In this document: positions 52,385-60,821 of the stretch, piece after piece | Layout of the letters: every line of letters starts with the position of its first letter | Numbering within the stretch: the first letter of the stretch is position 1 | Notes under the pieces: generated by a model | What the model saw: only the letters and a program-made list of their open reading frames with translations | Databases searched by the model: none | Told to the model about the DNA's origin: nothing | Translations under genes and position numbers: made by a program | From: Paenibacillus phyllosphaerae | Lineage (GTDB): Bacteria > Bacillota > Bacilli > Paenibacillales > Paenibacillaceae | Direction of reading: 5' to 3' | NCBI RefSeq assembly: GCF_014192105.1 | Contig: NZ_JACHXK010000008.1 | Location: 186,001 to 250,000, forward strand | DNA length: 64,000 nucleotides

Positions 52385-53332
52385 ATGGCGGCAAATCTCA
52401 AGACGGTTCACCACGTTCCCCTACGTAGGGGCTTACGGTCTAAGGAACGCAAGGCACTGCTGTATGGACTATTGTTTACGCTTCCGGCGACGCTTGGTTT
52501 TCTCCTGTTCACGGCCGGTCCAATGCTGGCCAGCTTGTACTACAGCTTAACGGATTACAACGTATTCCAGTCCACGACTCATTTTATCGGGTTCGATCAT
52601 TATGCCAAGTTGCTGTCGGGTCAAGATGAGCTATTCAACAAATCATTAGGCGTCACGTTCTACTTTGTCATCCTTAAGGTCCCCGTCACCATCGTGGTGT
52701 CCTTTGCCATAGCGCTATTATTAAATCAGAATATTAAGGGGCGCGCGTTGTTTCGTACGATCGTTTATTTGCCGAGCATCGTCCCGGCCGTGGCTACGTC
52801 CATCATCTGGATGTGGCTGCTGAATCCGGATCTCGGGTTGGTCAATACGATTCTGCAATGGCTGCATCTGCCGACAAGCTCATGGTTATTCGCAGAGCAA
52901 TCGGTCATTCCTTCGATCGTGCTGACCACGATGTGGGGGATCGGCGGTACCGTCGTCATCTTCTTGGCAGGTCTAAGCGGCATTCCGCAGCAGTATTACG
53001 AGGCTATAGAAGTCGATGGCGGGGGCAGCTGGCATAAGCTGCTTCATATTACGCTGCCTATGGTAAGCCCGACCTTGTTCTTCAATACCGTCATGACAAT
53101 TATTGGGGCATTCCAAGTGTTCAATGAGGCCTATATCCTTACGCAAGGCGGGCCGAACAATGCGAGCCTCTTCTATATCTTCTATCTGTGGCGCACGGCG
53201 TTCCGCGATACCGAGATGGGGTATGCTTCGGCGCTGGCGTGGATTCTATTCGTCATCATCCTGCTCTTCACCATGCTCGTATTCCGAACGGCCAAATCGT
53301 GGGTTTACTATGAAGGGGAGGGCCGTTCATGA
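52385..53332 (+). CDS. ABC sugar transporter permease (UgpA/MalF-like)
   Basis: A 315-residue CUT1 permease with six membrane segments and the EAA loop YEAIEVDGGGSWHKLLHITLPMVSP. It starts after AAAGGGAGGG, and its last four bases overlap the next permease (ATGA), so the two are translated together. It forms the importer with the binding protein upstream; the ATPase is not encoded here. Confidence 0.95.
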   Translation: MAANLKTVHHVPLRRGLRSKERKALLYGLLFTLPATLGFLLFTAGPMLASLYYSLTDYNVFQSTTHFIGFDHYAKLLSGQDELFNKSLGVTFYFVILKVPVTIVVSFAIALLLNQNIKGRALFRTIVYLPSIVPAVATSIIWMWLLNPDLGLVNTILQWLHLPTSSWLFAEQSVIPSIVLTTMWGIGGTVVIFLAGLSGIPQQYYEAIEVDGGGSWHKLLHITLPMVSPTLFFNTVMTIIGAFQVFNEAYILTQGGPNNASLFYIFYLWRTAFRDTEMGYASALAWILFVIILLFTMLVFRTAKSWVYYEGEGRS

Positions 53333-54159
53333 GAATATCCACCGTTAAGCGAACCGTCGTATACGTTCTGCTTACGATCATGTCCGTGTTATTCCTCCTT
53401 CCCCTCGTATGGATGGTCCGCAGCTCGCTGATGAGTCTGTCGCAGATTTTCGTTATGCCGCCCGTATGGATCCCTGATCCGTTCAAGTGGGGGAATTTCA
53501 AGGAAGCACTTACGGTACTTCCGTTCAATACCTTCTTCATGAACACGATCATCATCGTTGTGCTCGTCCTGATCGGAACCGTCCTCAGCAGCACCATTGC
53601 CGCTTTTGGATTCTCTCGCATTCAATGGCGGGGGCGCAATGCGGTATTCGGAATTCTGCTCACCGCGATGATGCTGCCCGGTGCCGTGACCTTGATCCCG
53701 ACATTCCTAGGGTGGAAATCGCTAGGATTCTACGACACCTTTGTACCTCTAATCGTACCGGCCTTTTTCGGCGGAGGCATATTCAACGTCTTCTTGCTGC
53801 GCCAGTTCTATATGACGATCCCCCGTGACCTCGATGAGGCTGCATTAGTCGACGGCGCCGGCTATTTGAGAATCTATTATCATGTCGTTCTGCCGCTCAG
53901 CCGATCGGCAATCATTGTCATCTCCTTATTCACCTTCTTAGGCGCGTGGAATGACTTCTTCGGACCGCTCATCTATCTGAAATCGACCGAAAAATTCACG
54001 CTCGCGCTCGGCCTGCAAATGTTCCAAGGAACATATACGTCCCAATGGGATCTGCTGATGGCTGCGTCGGCGGCCGTGGTGCTCCCTTGCGTGTTCGTAT
54101 TCCTGATCGGTCAGAAATACTTCCTTGAAGGCATATCGCTGACCGGATTGAAGGGCTAA
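53329..54159 (+). CDS. ABC sugar transporter permease (UgpE/MalG-like)
   Basis: A 276-residue second permease with six membrane segments, the EAA loop LDEAALVDGAGYLRIYYHVVLPLSRS and the usual C-terminus YFLEGISLTGLKG. It overlaps the previous permease by four bases and is the last gene of the operon, closed by a terminator. It forms the translocation channel with its partner. Confidence 0.95.
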   Translation: MRISTVKRTVVYVLLTIMSVLFLLPLVWMVRSSLMSLSQIFVMPPVWIPDPFKWGNFKEALTVLPFNTFFMNTIIIVVLVLIGTVLSSTIAAFGFSRIQWRGRNAVFGILLTAMMLPGAVTLIPTFLGWKSLGFYDTFVPLIVPAFFGGGIFNVFLLRQFYMTIPRDLDEAALVDGAGYLRIYYHVVLPLSRSAIIVISLFTFLGAWNDFFGPLIYLKSTEKFTLALGLQMFQGTYTSQWDLLMAASAAVVLPCVFVFLIGQKYFLEGISLTGLKG

Positions 54160-54186
54160 ATAATGAGCACAAACGCAAGCACAGCC

Positions 54187-54217
54187 AAAAGACCCCCTTG
54201 AGGCAAGGGAGTCTTTT
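54187..54217. terminator. bidirectional terminator
   Basis: AAAAGACCCCCTT (54187-54199) pairs with AAGGGAGTCTTTT (54205-54217), with one mismatch, between the convergent importer operon and the yjcZ-type gene. Confidence 0.85.
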
Positions 54218-54236
54218 GAATCGGCGTTACTCTATT

Positions 54237-54368
54237 TTAGCAAAACCAAGAACGGGTAACGATAACCAGCAGGATGAAAAGAACGAGGACCAAAGCGGCG
54301 CCGCCGCCGTATCCGTAACCGCCGATACCTTTGCCACAGCCATCATAACCGCCTACATATCCACTCAT
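54237..54368 (-). CDS. YjcZ-family sporulation peptide
   Basis: A 43-residue peptide. It starts MSGYVGGYDGCGKG, is Gly/Tyr-rich over the first 23 residues, and then has one membrane helix (about 24-38, ALVLVLFILLVIV). This is the YjcZ/sporulation-peptide family pattern, whose members are made during sporulation and found in or on the spore. GGGAGG lies seven bases ahead of the ATG (54366-54368), and a sigma-K-like promoter lies upstream. It sits beside an alpha/beta SASP gene on the same strand. Confidence 0.9.
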   Translation of the reverse strand: MSGYVGGYDGCGKGIGGYGYGGGAALVLVLFILLVIVTRSWFC

Positions 54369-54399
54369 TTGAGTTCCTCCCTCATTCTTAGGATAGTCT

Positions 54400-54427
54400 T
54401 AATATATGATGCAGGCATTTTACGGGT
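54400..54427 (-). promoter_or_regulatory. sigma-K-like promoter of the yjcZ-type gene
   Basis: On the minus strand CATATATTA (54400-54408) fits the mother-cell -10 CATAnnnTA, and AC (54426-54427) lies 17 bases upstream, the sigma-K -35 core. It ends 31 bases before the start codon. Confidence 0.5.
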
Positions 54428-54482
54428 ATGGACAGATGCACGAGGACGAATGCCTGTTTTCTACATGCATCGCGTTTACAAA

Positions 54483-54513
54483 AATGAGCGCCCCTTATTA
54501 AGGAGCGCTCATT
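54483..54513 (-). terminator. terminator of the SASP gene
   Basis: AATGAGCGCTCCTT and AAGGGGCGCTCATT pair on the minus strand, with one G-U pair, followed by five Ts. Confidence 0.85.
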
Positions 54514-54555
54514 GGGCTTGCTATCGTAAAGGGTACCAATCGGGTACGCTTCGTC

Positions 54556-54771
54556 CTAGAAACGGCCAGCCAGTTGCTGTTCAGCAATCTGGACCAGCTT
54601 GCGCGTAATGTAACCGCCGAGGGATCCGGCATCGCGCGTCGCCATATTGCCATAGTAGCCATCTGCAGGAATTTGAATACCAAGCTCACGTGCAACTTCG
54701 TACTTCATTTGGTCCAATGCTGCGGTCGCTTGCGGCACTACGAGGCTGTTGCTGCTTCTGTTGTTAGCCAT
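54556..54771 (-). CDS. alpha/beta-type small acid-soluble spore protein
   Basis: A 71-residue spore DNA-binding protein. MANNRSSNSLVVPQATAALDQMKYEVARELGI contains the GPR protease cleavage region (YEVARELGI), and the second conserved block reads GYYGNMATRDAGSLGGYITRKLVQIAEQQL. Such proteins coat forespore DNA, give UV and heat resistance, and feed outgrowth as amino acids. The start is ATG 54769-54771, nine bases after AAGGAG; a TTG three codons upstream is less likely. A forespore-type promoter lies upstream and a terminator downstream. Confidence 0.97.
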   Translation of the reverse strand: MANNRSSNSLVVPQATAALDQMKYEVARELGIQIPADGYYGNMATRDAGSLGGYITRKLVQIAEQQLAGRF

Positions 54772-54801
54772 TCTATCCAACTCCTTATGTGAGATTAATG
54801 G

Positions 54802-54831
54802 TAATATGCCAACCTTATCGCGTTCATATAC
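54802..54831 (-). promoter_or_regulatory. forespore (sigma-F/G) promoter of the SASP gene
   Basis: On the minus strand GTATA (54827-54831), 18 bases, then CATATTA (54802-54808), close to the sigma-G -10 CATACTA. SASP genes are standard sigma-G targets. Confidence 0.55.
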
Positions 54832-54859
54832 CGCGCATTATTCATGTAGATTTTTCCAG

Positions 54860-55891
54860 TTAGTCCTTATAATATCTCCGATAGACGGCAGGGGTTGTCC
54901 CTTCGTATTTTTTGAACGTCTTGATGAAGTAGCCGGGCTCGTTAAATCCGAGTTCGGTGCTGATCTCCGATACCGGAATCTGGGTCTCTTCGAGCAGCTG
55001 CTTGGCCCATTTGATCTTCAATCGGGCGATATAATTCGAGAAGTTCTCGCCTGTTTCCTTAGCGAACAATTTGCTGAAATAACTTGGGCTGATATGGCAA
55101 AGATCGGCCAATGTCTGGAGCGATATCGCCTCGTTCTTATGCGTGAAGATATAGTCGAAGGCGGGTTTCAGCACCGGATTCCTGCAGGACACTTCCTCTT
55201 CTCGCGTCGCGTTCACATAAGCATGAGCCAAGACATTGCTCATTTCTTTCTTCAAATTCTCGATATTCTTCAACGAATAGCCTGGAACGATATCGGATAA
55301 TCTCGGAACGTCGTGCGCGGCTGAAGCCTTATCGAACATCTCGACGACCAGGTTCTTGTTCATGGCTTCCTCGACGATGTAATTGCATAGCAGCGACAGC
55401 ATATTGGAGACGGTCTGAATTTCTTTTAACGTCATCGTCGGCAAGTCGGCGTAATGGTCCTTCAGTTCTTCCCATTTGGCGCTGTACAGTTTTTGATTCT
55501 TCGACGAAAGAATCTGTTCCAGCTCGGAGGCGCTAGCCGGATCGGACAGGCGTACTTGCCCGGCCATGACGGCACCGATATATTTGTCGTCGATGATAAT
55601 AGGAACGGCAATGTCCACAATATTATAGTGACAAAGGTAGATATATGGCGCATTGGAGCGTGCCGCTTCCAGACCGCCGCGCGAATCGCATTTTTGACAG
55701 AACGGCAGCAACTCGCTGTCTTGACGCACCTTGTGGCAGAAGGACTGGCAGCCGCTGTGGCTGGTTACGGGGATTCCTTTGTAATCGACGGTGAGGATGG
55801 CGAGTTTGGTGGCTGCGGCAAGCGAATCCTGGAGCTTCTCCCACTTCTCCATATCGAATACTTTATGAATGCTGAAATGTTCACGTATCAT
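54860..55891 (-). CDS. PocR-domain AraC-family regulator of glycerol/diol use
   Basis: A 343-residue one-component regulator. The N-terminal PocR sensor domain (about 10-165) shows its conserved cysteines (SFCHKVR, FCQKC, YLCHYN) and the block DIAVPIIIDDKYIGAVMAGQV. The AraC DNA-binding domain is at about 240-340 (ISLQTLADLCHISPSYFSKLFAKETGENF ... VSEISTELGFNEPGYFIKTFKKYEGTTPAVYR). PocR domains sense small diols and triols in known systems. It is divergent from glycerol dehydrogenase and dihydroxyacetone kinase, so glycerol or dihydroxyacetone is the probable effector. AAGGA lies 11 bases ahead of the ATG. Two 18-base direct repeats in the shared intergenic region overlap its own promoter, suggesting autoregulation. 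Confidence 0.92.
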   Translation of the reverse strand: MIREHFSIHKVFDMEKWEKLQDSLAAATKLAILTVDYKGIPVTSHSGCQSFCHKVRQDSELLPFCQKCDSRGGLEAARSNAPYIYLCHYNIVDIAVPIIIDDKYIGAVMAGQVRLSDPASASELEQILSSKNQKLYSAKWEELKDHYADLPTMTLKEIQTVSNMLSLLCNYIVEEAMNKNLVVEMFDKASAAHDVPRLSDIVPGYSLKNIENLKKEMSNVLAHAYVNATREEEVSCRNPVLKPAFDYIFTHKNEAISLQTLADLCHISPSYFSKLFAKETGENFSNYIARLKIKWAKQLLEETQIPVSEISTELGFNEPGYFIKTFKKYEGTTPAVYRRYYKD

Positions 55892-55927
55892 ATATGTTCA
55901 TTCCTTCAAGAATAATTCAATCTATGA

Positions 55928-55974
55928 GTGCAAAATAGTACGATTGGCAGCATACTGTGCAAAAAAGTATGATT
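55928..55974. promoter_or_regulatory. paired direct-repeat operator for the PocR-AraC protein
   Basis: GTGCAAAATAGTACGATT (55928-55945) is repeated as GTGCAAAAAAGTATGATT (55957-55974), 16 of 18 bases identical and 29 bases apart start to start. On the minus strand the same bases supply a promoter for the regulator: TTGCAC (55957-55962) and TACTAT (55935-55940), 16 bases apart. A weak plus-strand promoter (TGTAAA 56007-56012, TATAGT 56029-56034) lies 33 bases downstream, the right geometry for an AraC-type activator. Confidence 0.7.
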
Positions 55975-56074
55975 CTAAATTATAATATATTGCTCGATTC
56001 CTCCGATGTAAAGCTTTGCTTGTTGGGCTATAGTAAGGGGGACTATAAAATCACCCTTAATGGAGGCTTCAATT

Positions 56075-57211
56075 ATGAGAAAAGCATTTATCAGCCCCAG
56101 TAAATATGTGCAAGGCGAGAACGAATTGTTGAATCTAGGCTATTTCGTACGAACGTTCGGAACTTCGGCGCTCTTGATCGCGCATCGCGATGACGTAGCC
56201 CGGGTAAAGGATATGCTCGACGCAACTTCCGAAACATTCGGCATTACGCTAGTTGAAAGCGATTTTAAGGGCGAGTGTTCGAGACAGGAAGTCGCTAGAT
56301 TGCAAAGTATCGCAAGCGAGAACAACTGCGATTGCATCATCGGCCTAGGCGGCGGCAAAGCGATCGATGCGGCCAAGTGCGTCGCGCAAGGCGAAGCGCT
56401 AATTATCTGCCCGACCATTGCCGCTACGGATGCCCCGACAAGCCATTCGGCCGTGCTCTACACGCCTGAAGGCGCATTCGATGACTACGCTTATTTCAAG
56501 CAAAGTCCTAGCGTCGTGCTCGTGGATACGACCGTAATTGCCAAAGCTCCTGCGCGCTTCCTTGTCGCGGGGATGGGGGATGCGTTATCCACGTATTTCG
56601 AGGCTCGCGCGACTGCTCGTTCGTTCTCCAAAGTCAATGCGGGATTGCCAAGCGGAGTAAGAGAAGGCAAGTGCCCGCCGGCAGTAGGAACGAATGCAGC
56701 TATGGCGCTCGCTACGCTGTGCTATGAAACTTTGCTTAAAGAGGGCGCAAAGGCGAAGGCCGCTTGCGAGGAAAACCAGGTTACCCAAGCGCTGGAAAAC
56801 ATCGTGGAAACGAACATTCTCTTATCGGGCCTTGGCTTCGAGAGCGGAGGCTTGGCGGCTGCGCATGCGATCCATGACGGACTTACGATCCTCGAAGGAA
56901 CGCACCATTATTACCACGGGGAAAAGGTTGCGTTCGGCACGATCGCGCAGCTGGTGCTGGAGAATGCGCCAACGGAAGAACTGAATCAAGTGCTCGACTT
57001 CTGTCTATCCGTCGGACTGCCTGTCTGCTTGTCGGATATCGGCGTCGATCAGATCAGCGCGGAAGAGTTGAGGGAAGTCGCCGTTAAAGCGTGTATCCCG
57101 GAAGAATCCATCCACGCCATGCCTTTCCCGATTACGGTCGATCAGGTGGCCGCGGCGATCGCGACCGCCGACCGCATCGGCAGAGATTATAAAGCGGGGG
57201 CGAAATCGTAA
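56075..57211 (+). CDS. gldA: glycerol dehydrogenase
   Basis: A 378-residue iron-type/GldA alcohol dehydrogenase that oxidises glycerol to dihydroxyacetone with NAD. The NAD loop is GLGGGKAIDAAK; zinc ligands are Asp169 (GMGDAL), His264 (AAHAIHDG) and His281 (YYHGEKVAFG), in the spacing of characterised GldA enzymes. GGAGG lies eight bases ahead of ATG 56075. It is divergent from the PocR regulator, and its stop shares one base with the kinase start (TAATG), so both enzymes of the oxidative glycerol branch are made together. Confidence 0.96.
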   Translation: MRKAFISPSKYVQGENELLNLGYFVRTFGTSALLIAHRDDVARVKDMLDATSETFGITLVESDFKGECSRQEVARLQSIASENNCDCIIGLGGGKAIDAAKCVAQGEALIICPTIAATDAPTSHSAVLYTPEGAFDDYAYFKQSPSVVLVDTTVIAKAPARFLVAGMGDALSTYFEARATARSFSKVNAGLPSGVREGKCPPAVGTNAAMALATLCYETLLKEGAKAKAACEENQVTQALENIVETNILLSGLGFESGGLAAAHAIHDGLTILEGTHHYYHGEKVAFGTIAQLVLENAPTEELNQVLDFCLSVGLPVCLSDIGVDQISAEELREVAVKACIPEESIHAMPFPITVDQVAAAIATADRIGRDYKAGAKS

Positions 57212-58971
57212 TGAAGAAGCTCATCAACCGTCCGGAAAGCCTAGTGATGGAGATGTGCAGCGGCATCGCGCTCGCGCATCCTGAACTGGAGTTTCTGCCG
57301 AAGTATAAAGTGATCAAGAGGAAACAGCTAAATCCGGAGAAAGTTACGCTGATCAGCGGCGGCGGAAGCGGGCATGAGCCCGCTCACGCCGGCTTCGTCG
57401 GCAAAGGAATGCTGGATGCGGCCGTGTGCGGCGACGTATTCGCGTCTCCGTCCCAGATTCAAGTGTACCAGGCGATCCGCGAGACGACAGGAAGCAAGGG
57501 CGCGCTGCTCATCATTAAAAATTACAGCGGGGACATCATGAATTTCCGGAACGCCGCTCATCTGGCTTCGGAAGACGGACTGCTGATCGACTATGTGAAG
57601 GTAGACGACGACATCGCGGTCGAAGATAGCTTATACACAGTCGGACGTCGCGGCGTAGCGGGCACCGTACTCGTGCACAAAATCGCGGGAGCGGCAGCGG
57701 AAGAAGGGCGCAGTCTCGCCGAGGTCAAGGCAGCGGCGGAGAAAGCCGCGGCGAATGTACGCAGCATCGGGGTCGCCTTGACATCCTGTACGGTTCCGGC
57801 GAAAGGCACGCCGACATTCGAACTCGGCGAAGACGAGATCGAGTACGGCGTCGGCATTCACGGTGAACCCGGCATCCGGCGCGAGAAAATGACGGATGCG
57901 AACACGCTCGCCGCCAGAATGGTGAACGACCTTCTACGCGATTTGAAGCTTAGCGAGACGAACCCGGGCGAGATCGCGTTATTGATCAACGGTTTCGGCG
58001 GAACGCCGTTACAAGAATTGTATCTCTTCCACCATGCGGCGGCACGGGAACTGGCTGCGAGAAACATCAAGGTAAACCGCGTGTTCGTCGGGAATTACAT
58101 GACCAGCATCGATATGGCAGGCCTCTCCATATCGATGATGAAGCTGGACGATGAACTGCGCACGCTGCTCTCCCGCGAGAGCGACACGCCGGCGTTCAAG
58201 GTGTCCGGTCCTGCTGACCATGTTCCTTTCCAGGACCTCCCAAGCGCGGGAAGCGAGGAACAGCACGTAACGTTCGAGGTCGAGACGGACCGTTCCCATG
58301 CCGTGATTCAAGGGAACAAGTTTACGCTGCAGAACATGGTTTACGTGATCGACAAAATGGGCGAGATCATCATCCGTAACGAAGTACCGTTCTGCGAATT
58401 GGATGCCCATGCGGGAGACGGCGACTTCGGCATGAGCGTCGCCAAAGGATTCCGCCAGCTGAAGAGAGAGTGGAGAGAGCTATCGACGCAGCACACTTCT
58501 TCGATCGGCGAGTTCCTGCGTGCCTGCTCCCTCATCATTATGGAGCATTGCGGCGGCGCATCGGGTCCGATCTGGGGCTCGGCATTCCGTGCGGCTGGGC
58601 GTGCCGCAGGAGATCGTACCGAGTTAACGGTAGCCGAATTCGCGGAGATGATGCAGGCTGCCGTTCAAGGCATTCAAGCGACCGGCGAGCGTTCGTTCGG
58701 CAGAGGAGCCGTCGTCGGCGACAAGACGCTTATCGATGCCTTGGTTCCATGCGCGGATCGTTGGTCTGCGTGCGCGGAGGAGAATGCCGACATGAAGACG
58801 GCTTTCCGCATGGGAGCGCAAGCCGCCGTTGACGGGGCAAAATCGACGGAGCAGATCGTTGCGCGGATGGGGCGCGCCGGCACAGTAGGCGAGCGGAGCC
58901 TGGGCTACCCGGATGCCGGCGCTTATGCGCTCGGCGTCATCTTCACCGAGCTAGCTGAAAGTCTGCAATAA
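57211..58971 (+). CDS. dihydroxyacetone kinase, fused DhaK-DhaL
   Basis: A 586-residue single-chain dihydroxyacetone kinase. The DhaK half (1 to about 330) has SGGGSGHEPAHAGFVG and the substrate-binding His217 in VGIHGEPG; the DhaL half (about 375-586) has the Mg-ATP ligands Asp398, Asp403 and Asp405 in DAHAGDGDFG and the loops GGASGPIWG and GRAGTVGERSLGYPDAG. The fused form uses ATP, as in Citrobacter and eukaryotes, rather than PEP through DhaM, and no dhaM is nearby. It phosphorylates the dihydroxyacetone made by the upstream dehydrogenase, which feeds glycolysis. A terminator follows. Confidence 0.96.
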   Translation: MKKLINRPESLVMEMCSGIALAHPELEFLPKYKVIKRKQLNPEKVTLISGGGSGHEPAHAGFVGKGMLDAAVCGDVFASPSQIQVYQAIRETTGSKGALLIIKNYSGDIMNFRNAAHLASEDGLLIDYVKVDDDIAVEDSLYTVGRRGVAGTVLVHKIAGAAAEEGRSLAEVKAAAEKAAANVRSIGVALTSCTVPAKGTPTFELGEDEIEYGVGIHGEPGIRREKMTDANTLAARMVNDLLRDLKLSETNPGEIALLINGFGGTPLQELYLFHHAAARELAARNIKVNRVFVGNYMTSIDMAGLSISMMKLDDELRTLLSRESDTPAFKVSGPADHVPFQDLPSAGSEEQHVTFEVETDRSHAVIQGNKFTLQNMVYVIDKMGEIIIRNEVPFCELDAHAGDGDFGMSVAKGFRQLKREWRELSTQHTSSIGEFLRACSLIIMEHCGGASGPIWGSAFRAAGRAAGDRTELTVAEFAEMMQAAVQGIQATGERSFGRGAVVGDKTLIDALVPCADRWSACAEENADMKTAFRMGAQAAVDGAKSTEQIVARMGRAGTVGERSLGYPDAGAYALGVIFTELAESLQ

Positions 58972-58983
58972 GAATAGCGTTGG

Positions 58984-59017
58984 AATAGGTCAACCGGAGC
59001 AATCTGGTTGGCCTATT
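58984..59017 (+). terminator. terminator after the dihydroxyacetone kinase gene
   Basis: AATAGGTCAACC pairs with GGTTGGCCTATT, with one G-U pair; only a short T tract follows. Confidence 0.65.
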
Positions 59018-59132
59018 TGTGATGGAAAAATCAATATTATCCTATCGTAAAGCACGATATTGTGATTGTCTTCCAGCAGAGGTGAATATACGATCTAGCT
59101 ATGCGCTGACTGAGGGAACGGGAGGTCCGGAT

Positions 59133-60818
59133 ATGCTTAAATTGATTAGGCACCGCGTCTTTGTCAAATTGCTAGCCGGTTTTTTGATCATTGGGATTCC
59201 TGTTGAGACGATCGGACTTGCGGTTACCTGGTACGGAGCCAAGATCGTGCTAGAGAAAACAAACCAGTCGATGGAGGAGAAGATGTTCTTTTTCGCTAGC
59301 TTTCTGGAAGAGGAGCTATCGAATGTCAATCAGATGATGGTCTCGCTTAGCATGGATACCGATCTAGCCGAATACGCGTTGCAACGCAACAGCGAATTCT
59401 CCTATCCGAACGTAATCACCTTCGATTTACTGATGAGCAAGTTGAAAATTCTCCAGTTCTCAAGCGATTATATTACCGATGTCTTCATGATCCTTCCCGA
59501 ACCAGGGGAAGTGGCGAGCGTCATTGATGGCTTTAATCACATACAGGAGAAGGAGCGCGCATACCTCGGAGAATTGCAAAAAAGCACGACGAATCGTTTT
59601 TTGTACGGAGACAAGCTGGTCTATTTCAGCGCGGGCCATGATTTTGTTCTTGGCGTCGAAATATCCCAGTCCCAAATCGTCGAATCGCTTAGAATCCATC
59701 AAGGAAATCCCGAATATCACGTCTACGTCAAGGACAGGCTGCAGAATACGCTGTTATCCCCCCAAAGTTTGTCGGTAGAAGAGAAAGGGACGGTTGCGCG
59801 AATCGAAAGCGGCGCCGATCATGCAAGTGATCTGGTCGTGCAAGAGACCCAATCCAAGGATCAACTGTTCACGATCGGATTCTACGCTTCCAAAGCGCAG
59901 GTGTTAGGCGCCTTCTACTCCCTTCAACAATGGTTCTGGGCGCTAAGCTGCTTGATCGTTGTCATCATTATCGCATTCTCCTTGTTCATCAACCACCAGA
60001 TCCAGACGCCGCTCGCGCTTCTTGTCCGCTCCATGAAGGAGGTTGAACGAGGCAACTATGGCGGAAGATTGGCGCTTCGGAAGAACGATGAATTCGGCTA
60101 CGTGTACAAACAGTTCAACCGCATGTCAGACCAGCTGCAGAACCTTATCCAAGAGGTACTCGAGAAAAAAATCCAATATCAGCGCGCGCAGCTCCGAAAC
60201 TTGCAGTCGCAGATCAATCCGCATTTCCTATACAACTGTTTCTATAACGGATATCGAATGGCGAAATCCGGCCAGGTCGAGAACGTGGCCAAACTCTTCA
60301 AGTTTCTGGGGGATTATTTCCGTTTTGTCACGTATTCGAGCGACAAGGACGTTACGCTGGCGGAGGAAGTCAAATACACCTTGAACTATCTGGAAATTCA
60401 GAAGATTCGGTATCCGAGCCGGCTCAGCTTCAGCATCGACTGTCCTATGGATGTAAGCGACTATCAAGTCCCTGGGCTTATCTTACAACCGCTGGTCGAG
60501 AATGCGCTCATTCATGGGCTCGAGCAGCAAGAAGGGCAGACGCACATTCATATTCGAATGATGGACGATGATGATCAGCTGCGCGTCGAGGTCTCGGACA
60601 ACGGACCCGGTATCAAGGAAGGGGACCTGGATCATATCCGCAAGCTGTTAGAAGAAACGGAGAACGAGACGGAGCACTTCGGGCTATGGAATATTAAGTG
60701 GCGTCTTCAATACCGATTCGGGGAGGAAGCCAGCCTATCGATCGGTCCGCGTCTGGATGGGACGGGGACGCTGGTATCGTTCCGGTTCCCCAAGTCTTTA
60801 AGCAAGAGAGGAGAATAA
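59133..60818 (+). CDS. sensor histidine kinase (YesM-like)
   Basis: A 561-residue membrane kinase. TM1 (about 10-32), an extracellular sensor (about 35-265), TM2 (about 270-290, FWALSCLIVVIIIAFSLF), HAMP (about 290-345), phosphoacceptor His364 in SQINPHFLYNC, N-box QPLVENALIHG and G-box DNGPGI. ATG 59133 follows GGGAGG; the frame is open to 59019 without a ribosome binding site. It is three bases ahead of a response regulator and just upstream of an importer, so it probably controls uptake of a saccharide. Confidence 0.95.
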   Translation: MLKLIRHRVFVKLLAGFLIIGIPVETIGLAVTWYGAKIVLEKTNQSMEEKMFFFASFLEEELSNVNQMMVSLSMDTDLAEYALQRNSEFSYPNVITFDLLMSKLKILQFSSDYITDVFMILPEPGEVASVIDGFNHIQEKERAYLGELQKSTTNRFLYGDKLVYFSAGHDFVLGVEISQSQIVESLRIHQGNPEYHVYVKDRLQNTLLSPQSLSVEEKGTVARIESGADHASDLVVQETQSKDQLFTIGFYASKAQVLGAFYSLQQWFWALSCLIVVIIIAFSLFINHQIQTPLALLVRSMKEVERGNYGGRLALRKNDEFGYVYKQFNRMSDQLQNLIQEVLEKKIQYQRAQLRNLQSQINPHFLYNCFYNGYRMAKSGQVENVAKLFKFLGDYFRFVTYSSDKDVTLAEEVKYTLNYLEIQKIRYPSRLSFSIDCPMDVSDYQVPGLILQPLVENALIHGLEQQEGQTHIHIRMMDDDDQLRVEVSDNGPGIKEGDLDHIRKLLEETENETEHFGLWNIKWRLQYRFGEEASLSIGPRLDGTGTLVSFRFPKSLSKRGE

Positions 60819-60821
60819 CGA

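Noticed and set aside
54198-54608. 136-codon plus-strand frame
   Set aside because: Antisense to the yjcZ-type peptide and its promoter; no family features.
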